NCBI GenBank assembly: GCA_020846515.1
Contig: JADLDX010000264.1
Coordinates: 1-5,833, forward strand
Length of the DNA stretch: 5,833 bases
Reading direction: 5' to 3'
Source: Pirellulaceae bacterium
GTDB taxonomy: Bacteria > Planctomycetota > Planctomycetia > Pirellulales > Pirellulaceae
In this document: positions 5,776 to 5,833 of the stretch, piece after piece
Position numbering within the stretch: the first letter of the stretch is position 1
How the letters are laid out: every line of letters begins with the position of its first letter
Translations under genes and position numbers: made by a program
The notes under the pieces: generated by a model
What the model was told of the DNA's origin: nothing
The model's input: only the letters and a program-made list of their open reading frames with translations
Databases searched by the model: none

Positions 5776-5833
5776 CGCGTAGCTTCGTCTCTCCGAGACG
5801 AAGATGTCCGCCTCGGAGAGGCGGACCTACGTG
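5776..5833. repeat. Double-hairpin palindromic element (REP-like)
   Basis: Two perfect 9-bp hairpins stand side by side. The first is CTTCGTCTC / GAGACGAAG (5783-5791, 5795-5803) with loop TCC. The second is GTCCGCCTC / GAGGCGGAC (5806-5814, 5818-5826) with loop GGA. They are enclosed by an outer stem CGTAG / CTACG (5778-5782, 5827-5831), extendable by a G-T and a C-G pair to the window edge. The core CTCTCCGAG of the first hairpin (5789-5797) is the exact reverse complement of CTCGGAGAG in the second (5812-5820). The whole folds as a three-way junction on either strand. Its compactness, intergenic position and symmetry resemble REP/BIME-type dispersed elements, which are often multicopy and moved by REP-associated transposases. 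I recall similar sequences in planctomycete genomes, but copy number cannot be seen here. It could also act as a bidirectional terminator. Confidence 0.65.

Overview
The window looks like chromosomal DNA from a planctomycete, probably a Pirellulaceae-type bacterium. The argument is indirect and rests on four things: a PEP-CTERM sorting signal, an exosortase-like membrane protein that best fits the planctomycetal XrtU pattern as I remember it, weak or absent Shine-Dalgarno sites before several genes, and a long membrane-anchored TPR protein of a type common in that phylum. No rRNA, tRNA, CRISPR array or transposase was seen.

Layout. (1) About 198-904 (+): a secreted protein with two fibronectin-III-like domains whose reading frame is broken near position 650. 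(2) 1111-1935 (+): a secreted spondin-domain protein ending in a textbook PEP-CTERM signal, followed by a strong stem-loop terminator (1971-2002). (3) 2056-3072 (+): a polytopic exosortase-family protein in which all three expected catalytic residues (Cys, Arg, His) seem to be replaced. Its natural C-terminus appears to continue in another frame to a stop at 3248-3250, so this gene is also probably frameshifted. (4) 3357-4871 (+): a TPR protein with a membrane-anchored N-terminus. Its frame is open back to 2997, but the upstream part does not look coding. (5) 4855-5667 (-): a CHAD-domain protein, convergent with the TPR gene and overlapping it by 17 bp. (6) 5776-5833: a compact double-hairpin palindrome with self-complementary loops, probably a copy of a dispersed REP-like element.

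How they fit together. Genes 1 and 2 encode exported proteins. Gene 2 carries the C-terminal tag that exosortases recognise, and gene 3 has the exosortase fold. Because gene 3 lacks the catalytic residues, processing of the tagged protein must depend on another exosortase elsewhere in the genome, or gene 3 has a non-catalytic role, or the locus is decaying. The TPR gene follows in the same direction and may be co-transcribed with gene 3. The CHAD gene is a separate, opposite-strand unit, probably linked to polyphosphate or other polyanions.

The two probable frameshifts and the dead active site suggest partial erosion of a surface-protein sorting locus. The frameshifts could also be sequencing or assembly errors; the substituted active site is not explained that way. 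Several 8-16 bp-period direct duplications sit at gene boundaries (1041, 2039, 4866, 5680).
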